Positions 1 through 6,026 of a DNA stretch of 7,476 nt are shown here, piece after piece (within the stretch, counting starts at the first letter, position 1; every line of letters begins with the position of its first letter). Position numbers and translations under genes: made by a program. A model generated the notes under the pieces. The model was given only the letters and a program-made list of their open reading frames with translations, had not been told where the DNA came from and did no database searches. Source of the DNA: JAEKLB01 sp050249235 (GTDB lineage: Bacteria; Actinomycetota; Acidimicrobiia; Acidimicrobiales; CADCSY01); contig JBFWQW010000130.1 of assembly GCA_050249235.1 (NCBI GenBank), forward strand, positions 1-7,476, given 5' to 3'.

Positions 1-252
1 CGGTGCGGCTGAACCATCCGGTGGTGGGGATGGCGGCGACGCCGTCCGGGGCCGGCTACTGGCTGGTGGCCGCCGACGGCGGCGTCTTCGCCTTCGGCGA
101 CGCGGTGTTCCGGGGCTCGACGGGTGCGGTGCGGCTGAACCAGCCGGTAGTGGGGATGGCGGCGACGCCGTCCGGGGCCGGGTACCGGCTGGTGGCGGCC
201 GACGGCGGCGTCTTCACCTTCGGCGACGCCCCCTTCCTCGGGAGCGCGGCCG
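1..252 (+). repeat. Tandem 126-bp in-frame repeat, two copies
   Basis: Copies at 1-126 and 127-252 both begin cggtgcggctgaacca. They differ at only about six positions over their first 100 bases, then diverge in the last 20-25 bases. Each codes for one 42-residue repeat. The following repeat (about 253-370) keeps the protein pattern but has lost close DNA identity. The first two copies therefore look recently duplicated or homogenised by gene conversion. The array probably continues upstream of the window. Confidence 0.85.
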
Positions 253-935
253 ACGACCGGGACGATCCGGTGGTCGGCCTGGCACCGACCGCCGGCGGCT
301 ACCTCGTCGTCGCCGCCGACGGCGACGTGGCCGCCTTCGGCACCGCCCCGGTCGGCTCCCTGGCCGCGGCGTGCAAGGACCAGGCCGTGGTCGCCGTGGC
401 CGCCCGCCCCGGGGGCGGTGCCTGGCTGGCGTCGTCGCCCGTGGCGCCGGCCCGTCCGTCGGTCGACCCGATCCTGACCGTGGCCCGGGAGAGCGAGCAG
501 CTGGCGACGGTGCTCCGGCTCCGCCAGGGCTGCCAGCCGGCCCCGGCGGCCGGATCCGGCCAGCTCGCCCCGCCGCTGGCCGGGGCCCGCACCACGACCT
601 CGTACGGCTGGCGGACGCACCCCATCTTCGGTCGCCCCCAGTTCCACACCGGCCTCGACCTGGCCGGTGGGAGCCGGATCCTCGCCGCCGCCGACGGGGT
701 GGTGGTCGAGGTCGCCAACCGGGAGGGCTACGGCCTCACCACCGTGGTCGACCACGGCAACGGCCTGGCGACGGTGTACGGGCACCAGGCCGCCGTGGCG
801 GTGGCGCCCGGCGAGACGGTCGCCCGGGGCCAGGCGATCGGCACGGTCGGCACCACCGGCTTCGCCACCGCCGCCCACCTCCACTTCGAGGTGCGCGACC
901 ACGGCCGGCCGACCGACCCCCGGGCCTGGCTGTGA
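1..935 (+). CDS. Secreted M23 (LytM-type) metallopeptidase with N-terminal propeller-like repeats, 5' partial
   Basis: Predicted zinc endopeptidase that cleaves peptidoglycan cross-bridges or stem peptides outside the cell. The first full codon is at 3 and no in-frame stop lies upstream, so the true start is outside the window and the GTG at 3 is just a valine within a repeat. Numbering from that codon, residues 1-84 are two 42-residue repeats (core GYWLVAADGGVFAFGDA). Residues 85-122 are a decayed third copy and about 123-150 a possible fourth. A linker follows, then the M23 domain at about 196-310. The domain has the SYGWRTHPIFG entry motif, the zinc ligands His215 and Asp219 (HTGLD), VYGHQ, and the HLHFEV motif with His292 and His294, so the catalytic set looks complete. 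The repeats probably form a beta-propeller-like binding module. Any signal peptide would lie in the missing part. The stop overlaps the next gene's GTG by 4 bases. The peptidase call is firm; substrate is unknown. Confidence 0.9.
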   Translation, partial: VRLNHPVVGMAATPSGAGYWLVAADGGVFAFGDAVFRGSTGAVRLNQPVVGMAATPSGAGYRLVAADGGVFTFGDAPFLGSAADDRDDPVVGLAPTAGGYLVVAADGDVAAFGTAPVGSLAAACKDQAVVAVAARPGGGAWLASSPVAPARPSVDPILTVARESEQLATVLRLRQGCQPAPAAGSGQLAPPLAGARTTTSYGWRTHPIFGRPQFHTGLDLAGGSRILAAADGVVVEVANREGYGLTTVVDHGNGLATVYGHQAAVAVAPGETVARGQAIGTVGTTGFATAAHLHFEVRDHGRPTDPRAWL

Positions 936-1357
936 CGGGCGAGACCCCCGACGGCAGCCGCCTGGTGGTGACCCGCTCCTGCTCCATCGCGCTCGGCGAG
1001 CTGCGCTGGCGGACCAGCCGCAGCGGGGGACCGGGAGGGCAGCACGCCAACACGTCGGACACCCGGGTCGAGGTCGTCTTCGACATCGCCGGCTCGCCGT
1101 CGCTCGGGCCCGTCCAGCGCCGCCGCCTGCAGGAGCGCCTGGGCGACGAGATCCGGGTGGTCGCCGCCGACGAGCGGTCGCAGGCGAGGAACCGGGGCAT
1201 CGCCCTCGAGCGGCTGCGGGCCCGGCTGGCGGACGGCCTCCGGGTCGACCCACCCCGGCGCCCGACCCGCCCGACCGCCGGCGCCACCCGGCGCCGCCTC
1301 GACGAGAAGCGGCGCCGGGGCGACCTGAAGCGCTCCCGGCGGGCCCCGGAGCTGTAG
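932..1357 (+). CDS. arfB: Alternative ribosome-rescue factor / peptidyl-tRNA hydrolase ArfB (YaeJ-type)
   Basis: Cytoplasmic rescue factor that hydrolyses peptidyl-tRNA on ribosomes stalled without a stop codon. The 141-residue product is the right size for ArfB and far too short for RF1 or RF2. It holds the release-factor catalytic block at residues 29-40 (SRSGGPGGQHAN, with GGQ at 35-37) followed by TRVEVVFDI. It lacks the codon-recognition domain. The tail from about residue 107 to the end is rich in Arg and Lys; in known ArfB this type of tail enters the empty mRNA channel. The GTG at 932 overlaps the upstream stop as GTGA, which suggests coupled translation. In-frame GTGs at 965 and 968 are shorter alternatives that would start closer to the conserved core. 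No Shine-Dalgarno sequence is evident for any of them. The gene has no obvious functional link to its envelope neighbours. Confidence 0.92.
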   Translation: MTGETPDGSRLVVTRSCSIALGELRWRTSRSGGPGGQHANTSDTRVEVVFDIAGSPSLGPVQRRRLQERLGDEIRVVAADERSQARNRGIALERLRARLADGLRVDPPRRPTRPTAGATRRRLDEKRRRGDLKRSRRAPEL

Positions 1358-1368
1358 AAAGACTCCTC

Positions 1369-2394
1369 GTGCCGAGCCAGGGAACCGTCCTCGTCACCGG
1401 AGGCGCGGGCTACATCGGCAGCCACACCTGCGTGGCGCTGCTCCAGGCCGGCTGGTCGGTGGTCGTCGTCGACAACCTGTCGAACAGCAGCCCGGAGGCG
1501 GTGGCCCGGATCCGGGAGCTGGCGCCCGGCGACCTGCGCTTCGAACGGGTCGACCTCCTCGACCGGCCCCGCCTGGAGGACGCCCTCACCCAGCAGCCGG
1601 TGTCGGCCGTGATCCACTTCGGCGGGTTGAAGGCCGTGGGCGAGTCCGTCGCCGATCCCCTCCGCTACTACGAGAACAACGTGGTCGGGACGGTCAACCT
1701 GCTCCGGGCCATGCGGGCGGCGGGGGTGCGCGACATCGTCTTCTCGTCGTCGGCGACGGTGTACGGCACGTCGGAGGCGGTGCCGCTCACGGAGGACGCC
1801 GCCGCCGGGGGCACCAACCCCTACAGCCGGACCAAGCTCCACGTCGAGCACCTGCTCCGGGACGTGGCCGACTCGGAGGAGGGGTGGCGGGCCTTCATGC
1901 TCCGCTACTTCAACCCGGTGGGCGCCCATCCCAGCCGGCGCCTGGGCGAGGACCCCGTCGGCGTGCCGAACAACCTCATGCCGTTCGTGATGCAGGTGGC
2001 GGTGGGCCGGCGGCCCGAGCTGGTGGTGTTCGGCGACGACTACCCGACGCCCGACGGCACCTGCATCCGGGACTACATCCACGTGGAGGACCTCGCCACG
2101 GGCCATCTCGCCGCCCTCGAGGCCCTCGACCGCATCGAGGGGGCCGTCCCCGTGAACCTCGGCACCGGCACCGGGAGCTCCGTCCTGGAGGTGGTGGCGG
2201 CCGCCCGGCGGGCGTCGGGACGACCCATCCCGTACCGCGTCGGCCCCCGCCGGCCGGGCGACGTGGCCGTGTCGTGCGCCGATCCGAGCCGGGCCGCCGA
2301 GCTGCTGGGGTGGCGGGCCACCCGGACCCTCGACGACATGTGCGTCGACCACTGGCGCTGGCAGCAGGCCAACCCCGACGGCTACGGGTCCTGA
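1369..2394 (+). CDS. galE: UDP-glucose 4-epimerase (GalE, extended SDR family)
   Basis: Interconverts UDP-glucose and UDP-galactose in the cytoplasm with bound NAD, supplying galactose (and possibly GalNAc) for envelope glycans. At 341 residues it matches the family length of about 340. Visible motifs are the NAD-binding GGAGYIG at 11-17, VVDNLSNSS at 33-41, HFGGLKAVGES at 83-93 (many GalEs have HFAGLKAVGES), SSSATVYG at 126-133, and the catalytic Tyr152/Lys156 in NPYSRTK. These are followed by RYFNPVGAHPS and IRDYIHVEDLA. The residue matching E. coli Tyr299 is Ser302, a small residue linked to acceptance of N-acetylated substrates. The frame stays open upstream to 667, but the region before 1369 is a shadow of the M23 and arfB genes. 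GTG 1369 sits just before the Rossmann fold, 11 bases after the arfB stop. Family call very sure; substrate range inferred. Confidence 0.95.
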   Translation: MPSQGTVLVTGGAGYIGSHTCVALLQAGWSVVVVDNLSNSSPEAVARIRELAPGDLRFERVDLLDRPRLEDALTQQPVSAVIHFGGLKAVGESVADPLRYYENNVVGTVNLLRAMRAAGVRDIVFSSSATVYGTSEAVPLTEDAAAGGTNPYSRTKLHVEHLLRDVADSEEGWRAFMLRYFNPVGAHPSRRLGEDPVGVPNNLMPFVMQVAVGRRPELVVFGDDYPTPDGTCIRDYIHVEDLATGHLAALEALDRIEGAVPVNLGTGTGSSVLEVVAAARRASGRPIPYRVGPRRPGDVAVSCADPSRAAELLGWRATRTLDDMCVDHWRWQQANPDGYGS

Positions 2395-2398
2395 GCCC

Positions 2399-3181
2399 GT
2401 GGAACATGTCCGGTGCGCCCCGTCCCGACCCCTCGTCGTGCTTCCGACCTACCTGGAGGCGGAGAACGTGGTCGAGGCGCTCGAGCGCATCCGGGCGGCG
2501 GTACCGCCTGCCGGCATCCTCGTCGTCGACGACGGCAGCCCGGACGGCACCGCCGACCTGGCGGCGGAGGCGGCCCAGCGGCTCGGCGACGTCCACGTGC
2601 TGCGCCGCCCGGGCAAGGGGGGCCTCGGGTCGGCCTACCGCGACGGCTTCGCCTGGGGGCTGGCCCGGGGCTACGACGCCCTGGTCGAGATGGACGCCGA
2701 CCTCTCCCACGACCCGGCCGTCCTCCCCGCCCTGCTGGCCCCGCTCGGCGAGGGCGCCGACCTCGTGATCGGGTCTCGCTACGTGCCGGGCGGGTCGACG
2801 CCCGACTGGCCCCGCAACCGATCGCTGCTCTCCCGGGCCGGCAACCGCTACGCCCAGCTGCTGCTCGGCTTCGACGTGCGCGACTCGACGGCCGGGTTCC
2901 GGGCCTACGCCGCCGACCTCCTGCCCCGACTGGGCCTGGCCGACATCCGGGCCGAGGGCTACGCCTTCCAGATCGAGATGACGCGGGCCACCCACCGCAC
3001 GGGGGGCGTGATCCGCGAGATCCCCATCGCCTTCTACGACCGGGTGGAGGGCACCTCGAAGATGTCCGGCCGGATCGTGGCCGAGGCCCTCCTGCTGGTG
3101 ACGTGGTGGGGGGTTCGGGACCGCATCCTCGCCGTCGGGAGGTGGCCGCGCCGGTCGCGGGGCCTCCGGCCGGCAAGCTGA
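2399..3181 (+). CDS. Polyprenyl-phosphate mannosyltransferase-like GT2 (DPM1/Ppm1 type)
   Basis: Predicted to transfer a hexose, most likely mannose from GDP-mannose, to polyprenyl phosphate on the cytoplasmic face, making a lipid-linked donor for extracytoplasmic GT-C enzymes. The 260-residue GT-A protein has VVLPTYLEAEN at 13-23, DDGSPDGT at 44-51, the metal-binding DAD at 99-101 (MDADLSHDP), GSRYVPGG at 125-132, DSTAGFRAY at 162-170 and EGYAFQIEM at 186-194. The C-terminal signature is IPIAFYDRVEGTSKMS at 208-223. These fit soluble DPM1/Ppm1 enzymes. There is no C-terminal membrane domain and no fused apolipoprotein N-acyltransferase, unlike M. tuberculosis Ppm1. GTG 2399, 4 bases after the galE stop, is the only reasonable start: the ATG at 2406 is out of frame and the next in-frame GTG (2438) cuts into the fold. 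Family sure; sugar specificity is inferred from similarity. Confidence 0.9.
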   Translation: MEHVRCAPSRPLVVLPTYLEAENVVEALERIRAAVPPAGILVVDDGSPDGTADLAAEAAQRLGDVHVLRRPGKGGLGSAYRDGFAWGLARGYDALVEMDADLSHDPAVLPALLAPLGEGADLVIGSRYVPGGSTPDWPRNRSLLSRAGNRYAQLLLGFDVRDSTAGFRAYAADLLPRLGLADIRAEGYAFQIEMTRATHRTGGVIREIPIAFYDRVEGTSKMSGRIVAEALLLVTWWGVRDRILAVGRWPRRSRGLRPAS

Positions 3182-3195
3182 GCGGGCGACCACCC

Positions 3196-3240
3196 GTGCC
3201 CGCCTCTCCCGTGCCCGCCTCTCCCGTGCCCGCCTCACGC
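3196..3240 (+). repeat. Triple 15-bp tandem repeat carrying three in-frame GTG codons
   Basis: Units lie at 3196-3210, 3211-3225 and 3226-3240. The first two are identical (gtgcccgcctctccc) and the third differs at two bases near its end. Each unit starts with GTG in the acyltransferase frame and encodes V-P-A-S-P or V-P-A-S-R. The block therefore holds every sensible start codon for that gene. The unit length is a multiple of three, so copy-number change would not shift the frame. Confidence 0.85.
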
Positions 3241-5250
3241 CCACCCGTCGCCCGTCGTCCCGGGGCGGCCGCCCCGCCTTCCGATCCGGCCGATGCGACC
3301 GGTCCGACTGATGCGACCGGCCCGACGGGCGTCGCCCCGTCGCCGCCGAGGCGTCGCCAACCCCACCACCCCAGCCTCGACGGGCTGCGGGGCGCGGCCG
3401 TGGCAGCGGTGCTCCTCTTCCACGGCGGCTACGGGTGGGCCAAGGGCGGCTACCTCGGGGTCTCGACCTTCTTCACCCTGTCGGGCTTCCTCATCACCGG
3501 GCTGCTCGTCCACGAGCGGGCCGACCGTGGAGCGATCGACCTGGCCCGCTTCTGGGCCCGGCGCTTCCGGCGGCTGCTCCCGGCCATGCTCGCCGCCCTG
3601 GTCGGCGTGGCCTTGTTCGCCGCCCTCGTGGCCGACGGCGACCAGCTGGCCCGCATCCGGACCGATGCCCTGGCCACGCTCGGCTACGTGGCCAACTGGC
3701 GGTTCATCGCCAGCGGGCAGAGCTACGTCGACCTGTTCGCGGCGCCGAGCCCGGTGCTGCACGCCTGGTCGCTCGCCGTCGAGGAGCAGTTCTACCTCTT
3801 CTTCCCGCTCCTGGTGGCCGGGGTCCTCGGCCTCACCGGCGGCCGCCGCCGGGGCCTGGCGATCGTCCTCGGGGCGCTGGCGGTGGCGTCCGTCGCCCTT
3901 TCCGTGGCGCTCCACGACGACCACACCCGCGTCTACTACGGCACCGACACCCGGGTCGCCGAGCTGCTCGTGGGCGCGCTGCTGGCCATCTGGGCGGCGG
4001 GGCCCTCGACCGGGCTGGCCGAACGGCGTCGCCCGGCGGTCGCCGGGCTCGGGGTGGCCGCCGCCGCCGTCACGGTCGTGGCGTGGGTCACGGTCGACCA
4101 GACCAGCGACTGGCTCTACGTCGGCGGCTTCGCCGCCTACGGCCTGGTGTCGACCGCACTGGTCGCCGCGGCCGTCGCCCCCGGCCCGGTCCGGCGGGTG
4201 CTGGCCTTCGCCCCGCTCCGGTGGCTGGGGCTCATCAGCTACGGCGTGTACCTGTACCACTGGCCGCTCTTCCTGGTCCTCACGCCGGCGCGGGTCGGGT
4301 TCGGCGGGGTGCCGCTGTTCGGGCTGCGCCTCGGCGTGACCCTCGCCGTGGCGGTGGCCTCCTACCTGCTGGTCGAGCAGCCCGTCCGGAAGGGCGCCCT
4401 GCCGGGCCGGCGGGCGCTGGTGGCGGCCCCGGTGGCGGCCGCGGTGGTCGCCCTGGTGTTGGTCGCCGTCACGGTGCCGCCCGGGCCGCCGGCCCGGCTG
4501 GCGGCCGAGGAACCGGGCCCGGCCCCGGCGGCGCGACCCGATCCCTTCGGCGGGCCGGTGCGGGTGGCCACCGCGGCCGACCCACTGCGGGTGCTGGTCG
4601 TCGGCGACAGCGTGAGCTACGACGCCGAGCCCGGTCTGCTGGCGGCGCTGCGGGCCACCGGCGCGGTCACGGTCGACGCCGAGAACCGGCTCGGCTTCGG
4701 GCTCACGTCCCACTTCGTCGACTGGCGGACCGACTGGCCCCGTTACGTCCGCGACGTGCGGCCGGAGGTGGTGATCACGTTCTTCGGCGACTGGGACGAG
4801 ACGTTCCTCGCCCGGGAGGGCCCCGAGGCCTACGCCCGGCTGCTCGACGAGGCGTTCGGCATCCTCTCCTCGGGTGGGGCCCGCCTCCTCGTCGTCGGCG
4901 TGCCCGTGAACGTGAACCGGGAGGGGGTGCAGCACCCCCGTGAGACCCGGGCCTCGTTCCAGGCCGCCGTCGACCGTCTCGCCCCGATGGCGGCGTTCCT
5001 CGACCTCGACCCCGTCCTCACGCCCGGGGCCACGTTCCGCTCCCACCTCGAGGGGCCCGGTGGCCTCGAACGGGTCCGAAAGCTTGACGGCCACCACCTG
5101 TGCCCGGCCGGAGCGGCCCGCATCGGCCGGGCCGCCGTCGACGCGCTGGCCCCCGCCTGGTCGCTCCCGGCGCCGGACCCGTCGTGGCGGGCCGGCGACT
5201 GGGCCCTCGATCCCCGCTACGACGAACCGCCCGGGTCGTGCCCGGAGTAA
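3226..5250 (+). CDS. Membrane O-acyltransferase (acyltransferase-3, OafA-like) fused to a C-terminal SGNH hydrolase domain
   Basis: Predicted to move an acyl group, often acetyl, across the membrane and attach it to an exported glycan. Numbered from GTG 3226 (674 residues), a Pro/Ala/Thr-rich N-terminus of about 48 residues precedes the acyltransferase-3 domain. That domain has SLDGLRG at 50-56, candidate catalytic His66 (LLFHGGY), FFTLSGFLIT at 82-91, an Arg-rich loop near 108-118 (RFWARRFRRLL), HAWSLAVEEQFYLFFP from 179 and SYGVYLYHWPLF near 338-349. About ten membrane helices end near 418. After a Pro/Ala linker comes the SGNH domain (about 455-660): GDS at 460-462, GDWD at 521-524 in the block III position (usual GxND) and DGHH at 621-624, giving Ser462, Asp621 and His624 as the likely triad. 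Starts at 3196 and 3211 are equally possible (684 or 679 residues). The gene follows the GT2 stop at 3181 directly. Acceptor glycan unknown. Confidence 0.9.
   Translation: MPASRPPVARRPGAAAPPSDPADATGPTDATGPTGVAPSPPRRRQPHHPSLDGLRGAAVAAVLLFHGGYGWAKGGYLGVSTFFTLSGFLITGLLVHERADRGAIDLARFWARRFRRLLPAMLAALVGVALFAALVADGDQLARIRTDALATLGYVANWRFIASGQSYVDLFAAPSPVLHAWSLAVEEQFYLFFPLLVAGVLGLTGGRRRGLAIVLGALAVASVALSVALHDDHTRVYYGTDTRVAELLVGALLAIWAAGPSTGLAERRRPAVAGLGVAAAAVTVVAWVTVDQTSDWLYVGGFAAYGLVSTALVAAAVAPGPVRRVLAFAPLRWLGLISYGVYLYHWPLFLVLTPARVGFGGVPLFGLRLGVTLAVAVASYLLVEQPVRKGALPGRRALVAAPVAAAVVALVLVAVTVPPGPPARLAAEEPGPAPAARPDPFGGPVRVATAADPLRVLVVGDSVSYDAEPGLLAALRATGAVTVDAENRLGFGLTSHFVDWRTDWPRYVRDVRPEVVITFFGDWDETFLAREGPEAYARLLDEAFGILSSGGARLLVVGVPVNVNREGVQHPRETRASFQAAVDRLAPMAAFLDLDPVLTPGATFRSHLEGPGGLERVRKLDGHHLCPAGAARIGRAAVDALAPAWSLPAPDPSWRAGDWALDPRYDEPPGSCPE
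3292..3327 (+). repeat. 18-bp tandem duplication encoding DATGPT twice
   Basis: Two adjacent units, 3292-3309 and 3310-3327, match gatgcgaccggtccgact with two mismatches. In the acyltransferase frame each encodes D-A-T-G-P-T. The segment belongs to the low-complexity, probably disordered, cytoplasmic N-terminus before the first membrane helix. An ATG at 3293 opens a long out-of-frame reading frame that I regard as a shadow. Confidence 0.8.
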
Positions 5251-5261
5251 CGTCCGGCGCC

Positions 5262-5984
5262 GTGCCGGAACCCGTCCTGTCGGTCGTGATGCCCTGCTAC
5301 AACGAGTCGGCGACCGTCCTGGAGGCCTGCAAGCGGGTGCTGGCGTCGCCGTACACGCGCCAGCTGGTGGTGGTGGACGACGCCTCGGTCGACGACAGCG
5401 CCGGCCTCGTCGAGAGCATCGGCGACGACCGGGTGCTGCTCGTGCGCCAGCCCCGGAACCGGGGCAAGGGCGCCGCCCTCCGGCGGGGCTTCGAGCTGGC
5501 CAAAGGCCCCTTCGTGGTGGTGCAGGACGCCGACCTCGAGTACGACCCGGCCGACTTCGAGCAGCTCGTCGGCCCGCTGATCGACGGCTCCGCCGACGTC
5601 GTCTTCGGCTCCCGCTTCATGTCGGGCCAACCCCACCGCGTCCTCTACTTCTGGCACAGCCTCGGGAACCGGATCCTCACGCTCACGTCGAACGCCTTCA
5701 CGAACCTGAACCTCACCGACATGGAGACCTGCTACAAGGCCTTCCGCAAGGACGTCCTGGACAGCATCACGCTCGAGGAGGACCGCTTCGGGATCGAGCC
5801 GGAGATCACCGCCAAGGTCGCTGCCGGGGGCTGGCGCATCTTCGAGGTGGGGATCGCCTACAACGGCCGGACGTACGAGGAGGGCAAGAAGATCGGGTGG
5901 CGGGACGGCGTGCGGGCCATGGTCTGCATCGTCCGCTACTCAGGCCCCGGTCGGCGCGTCCGGGGCCTGGCTGCCAGCCGCTGA
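5262..5984 (+). CDS. GT2 glycosyltransferase, soluble, dolichyl/undecaprenyl-phosphate glucosyltransferase-like
   Basis: Cytoplasmic GT-A glycosyltransferase, probably loading a sugar from a nucleotide donor onto a lipid carrier. The 240-residue protein has VVMPCYNESATV at 8-19, VVVDDASVDDS at 36-46, RNRGKGAALRRGF at 65-77, the metal-binding QDADLEYDP at 88-96 (DAD at 89-91) and VFGSRFMSG. The conserved C-terminal block follows (DMETCYKAFR, then FGIEPEITAKVA and GRTYEEGKKIGWRDG). I see no membrane helix. This C-terminal block separates it from the DPM1-like enzyme at 2399-3181, so the two are not simple duplicates. GTG 5262 is 11 bases past the acyltransferase stop and directly precedes the fold. 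A GGAG at 5244-5247 is rather distant (14-base spacer). GTG 5238, overlapping the upstream gene by 13 bases, is an alternative adding eight residues. Family sure; donor and acceptor not determinable here. Confidence 0.88.
   Translation: MPEPVLSVVMPCYNESATVLEACKRVLASPYTRQLVVVDDASVDDSAGLVESIGDDRVLLVRQPRNRGKGAALRRGFELAKGPFVVVQDADLEYDPADFEQLVGPLIDGSADVVFGSRFMSGQPHRVLYFWHSLGNRILTLTSNAFTNLNLTDMETCYKAFRKDVLDSITLEEDRFGIEPEITAKVAAGGWRIFEVGIAYNGRTYEEGKKIGWRDGVRAMVCIVRYSGPGRRVRGLAASR
5941..5969. terminator. Perfect 10-bp hairpin at a convergent gene end, possible bidirectional terminator
   Basis: Bases 5941-5950 (caggccccgg) are the exact reverse complement of 5960-5969, with a 9-base loop. Nine of ten pairs are G-C. 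A smaller stem (ggct/agcc, loop gcc) follows at 5969-5979. The hairpin lies within the last codons of the GT2 gene and 15 bases beyond the - strand gene's stop, so it is best placed to end the - strand transcript. There is no T-tract on either side, so a classical intrinsic terminator is not shown. Chance palindromy in GC-rich coding DNA is possible. Confidence 0.45.
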
Positions 5985-6026
5985 TCAACCGGCCGCTGAA
6001 CCACCGGCCACTGAACCACCGGTCGC
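5982..6026. repeat. Triple 15-bp tandem repeat spanning the convergent stop codons
   Basis: Units are at 5982-5996 (tgatcaaccggccgc), 5997-6011 (tgaaccaccggccac) and 6012-6026 (tgaaccaccggtcgc). Read on the - strand they encode a Gly/Ser-rich tail (ATGGS, VAGGS, then AAG and stop) at the C-terminus of the AftD-like protein. The unit nearest the junction is the most altered: it contains the - strand stop and also provides the TGA of the + strand gene. Confidence 0.8.

Noticed and set aside
1..370. Repeats at the window start as a CRISPR array or mobile-element repeats
   Set aside because: The 126-bp units are contiguous, in frame and encode a known type of protein repeat, with no spacers.
667..1368. 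Upstream extension of the galE reading frame as an N-terminal domain or fusion
   Set aside because: The 234 codons before GTG 1369 overlap the M23 and arfB coding regions and translate to Pro/Arg/Ala low complexity. GalE family length and its Rossmann start fit GTG 1369.
736..2352. A 538-codon open frame on the - strand opposite the M23, arfB and galE genes
   Set aside because: It crosses three well-supported + strand genes and shows no family motif. It is a GC-driven shadow frame.
2406..2408. ATG at 2406 as the start of the DPM1-like glycosyltransferase
   Set aside because: It is in a different frame from the conserved GT2 motifs; only GTG 2399 lies in frame before the fold.
3293..4339. 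ATG-initiated 348-codon + strand frame inside the acyltransferase gene
   Set aside because: It is out of frame with the conserved acyltransferase motifs and its product is Ser/Pro/Arg-rich noise.
3235..5097. A 620-codon open frame on the - strand opposite the acyltransferase gene
   Set aside because: Its translation is low complexity, rich in Gly, Arg, Pro, Glu and His, with no recognisable domain. It mirrors the codon bias of the clearly real + strand gene, as expected for antisense shadows in very GC-rich DNA.
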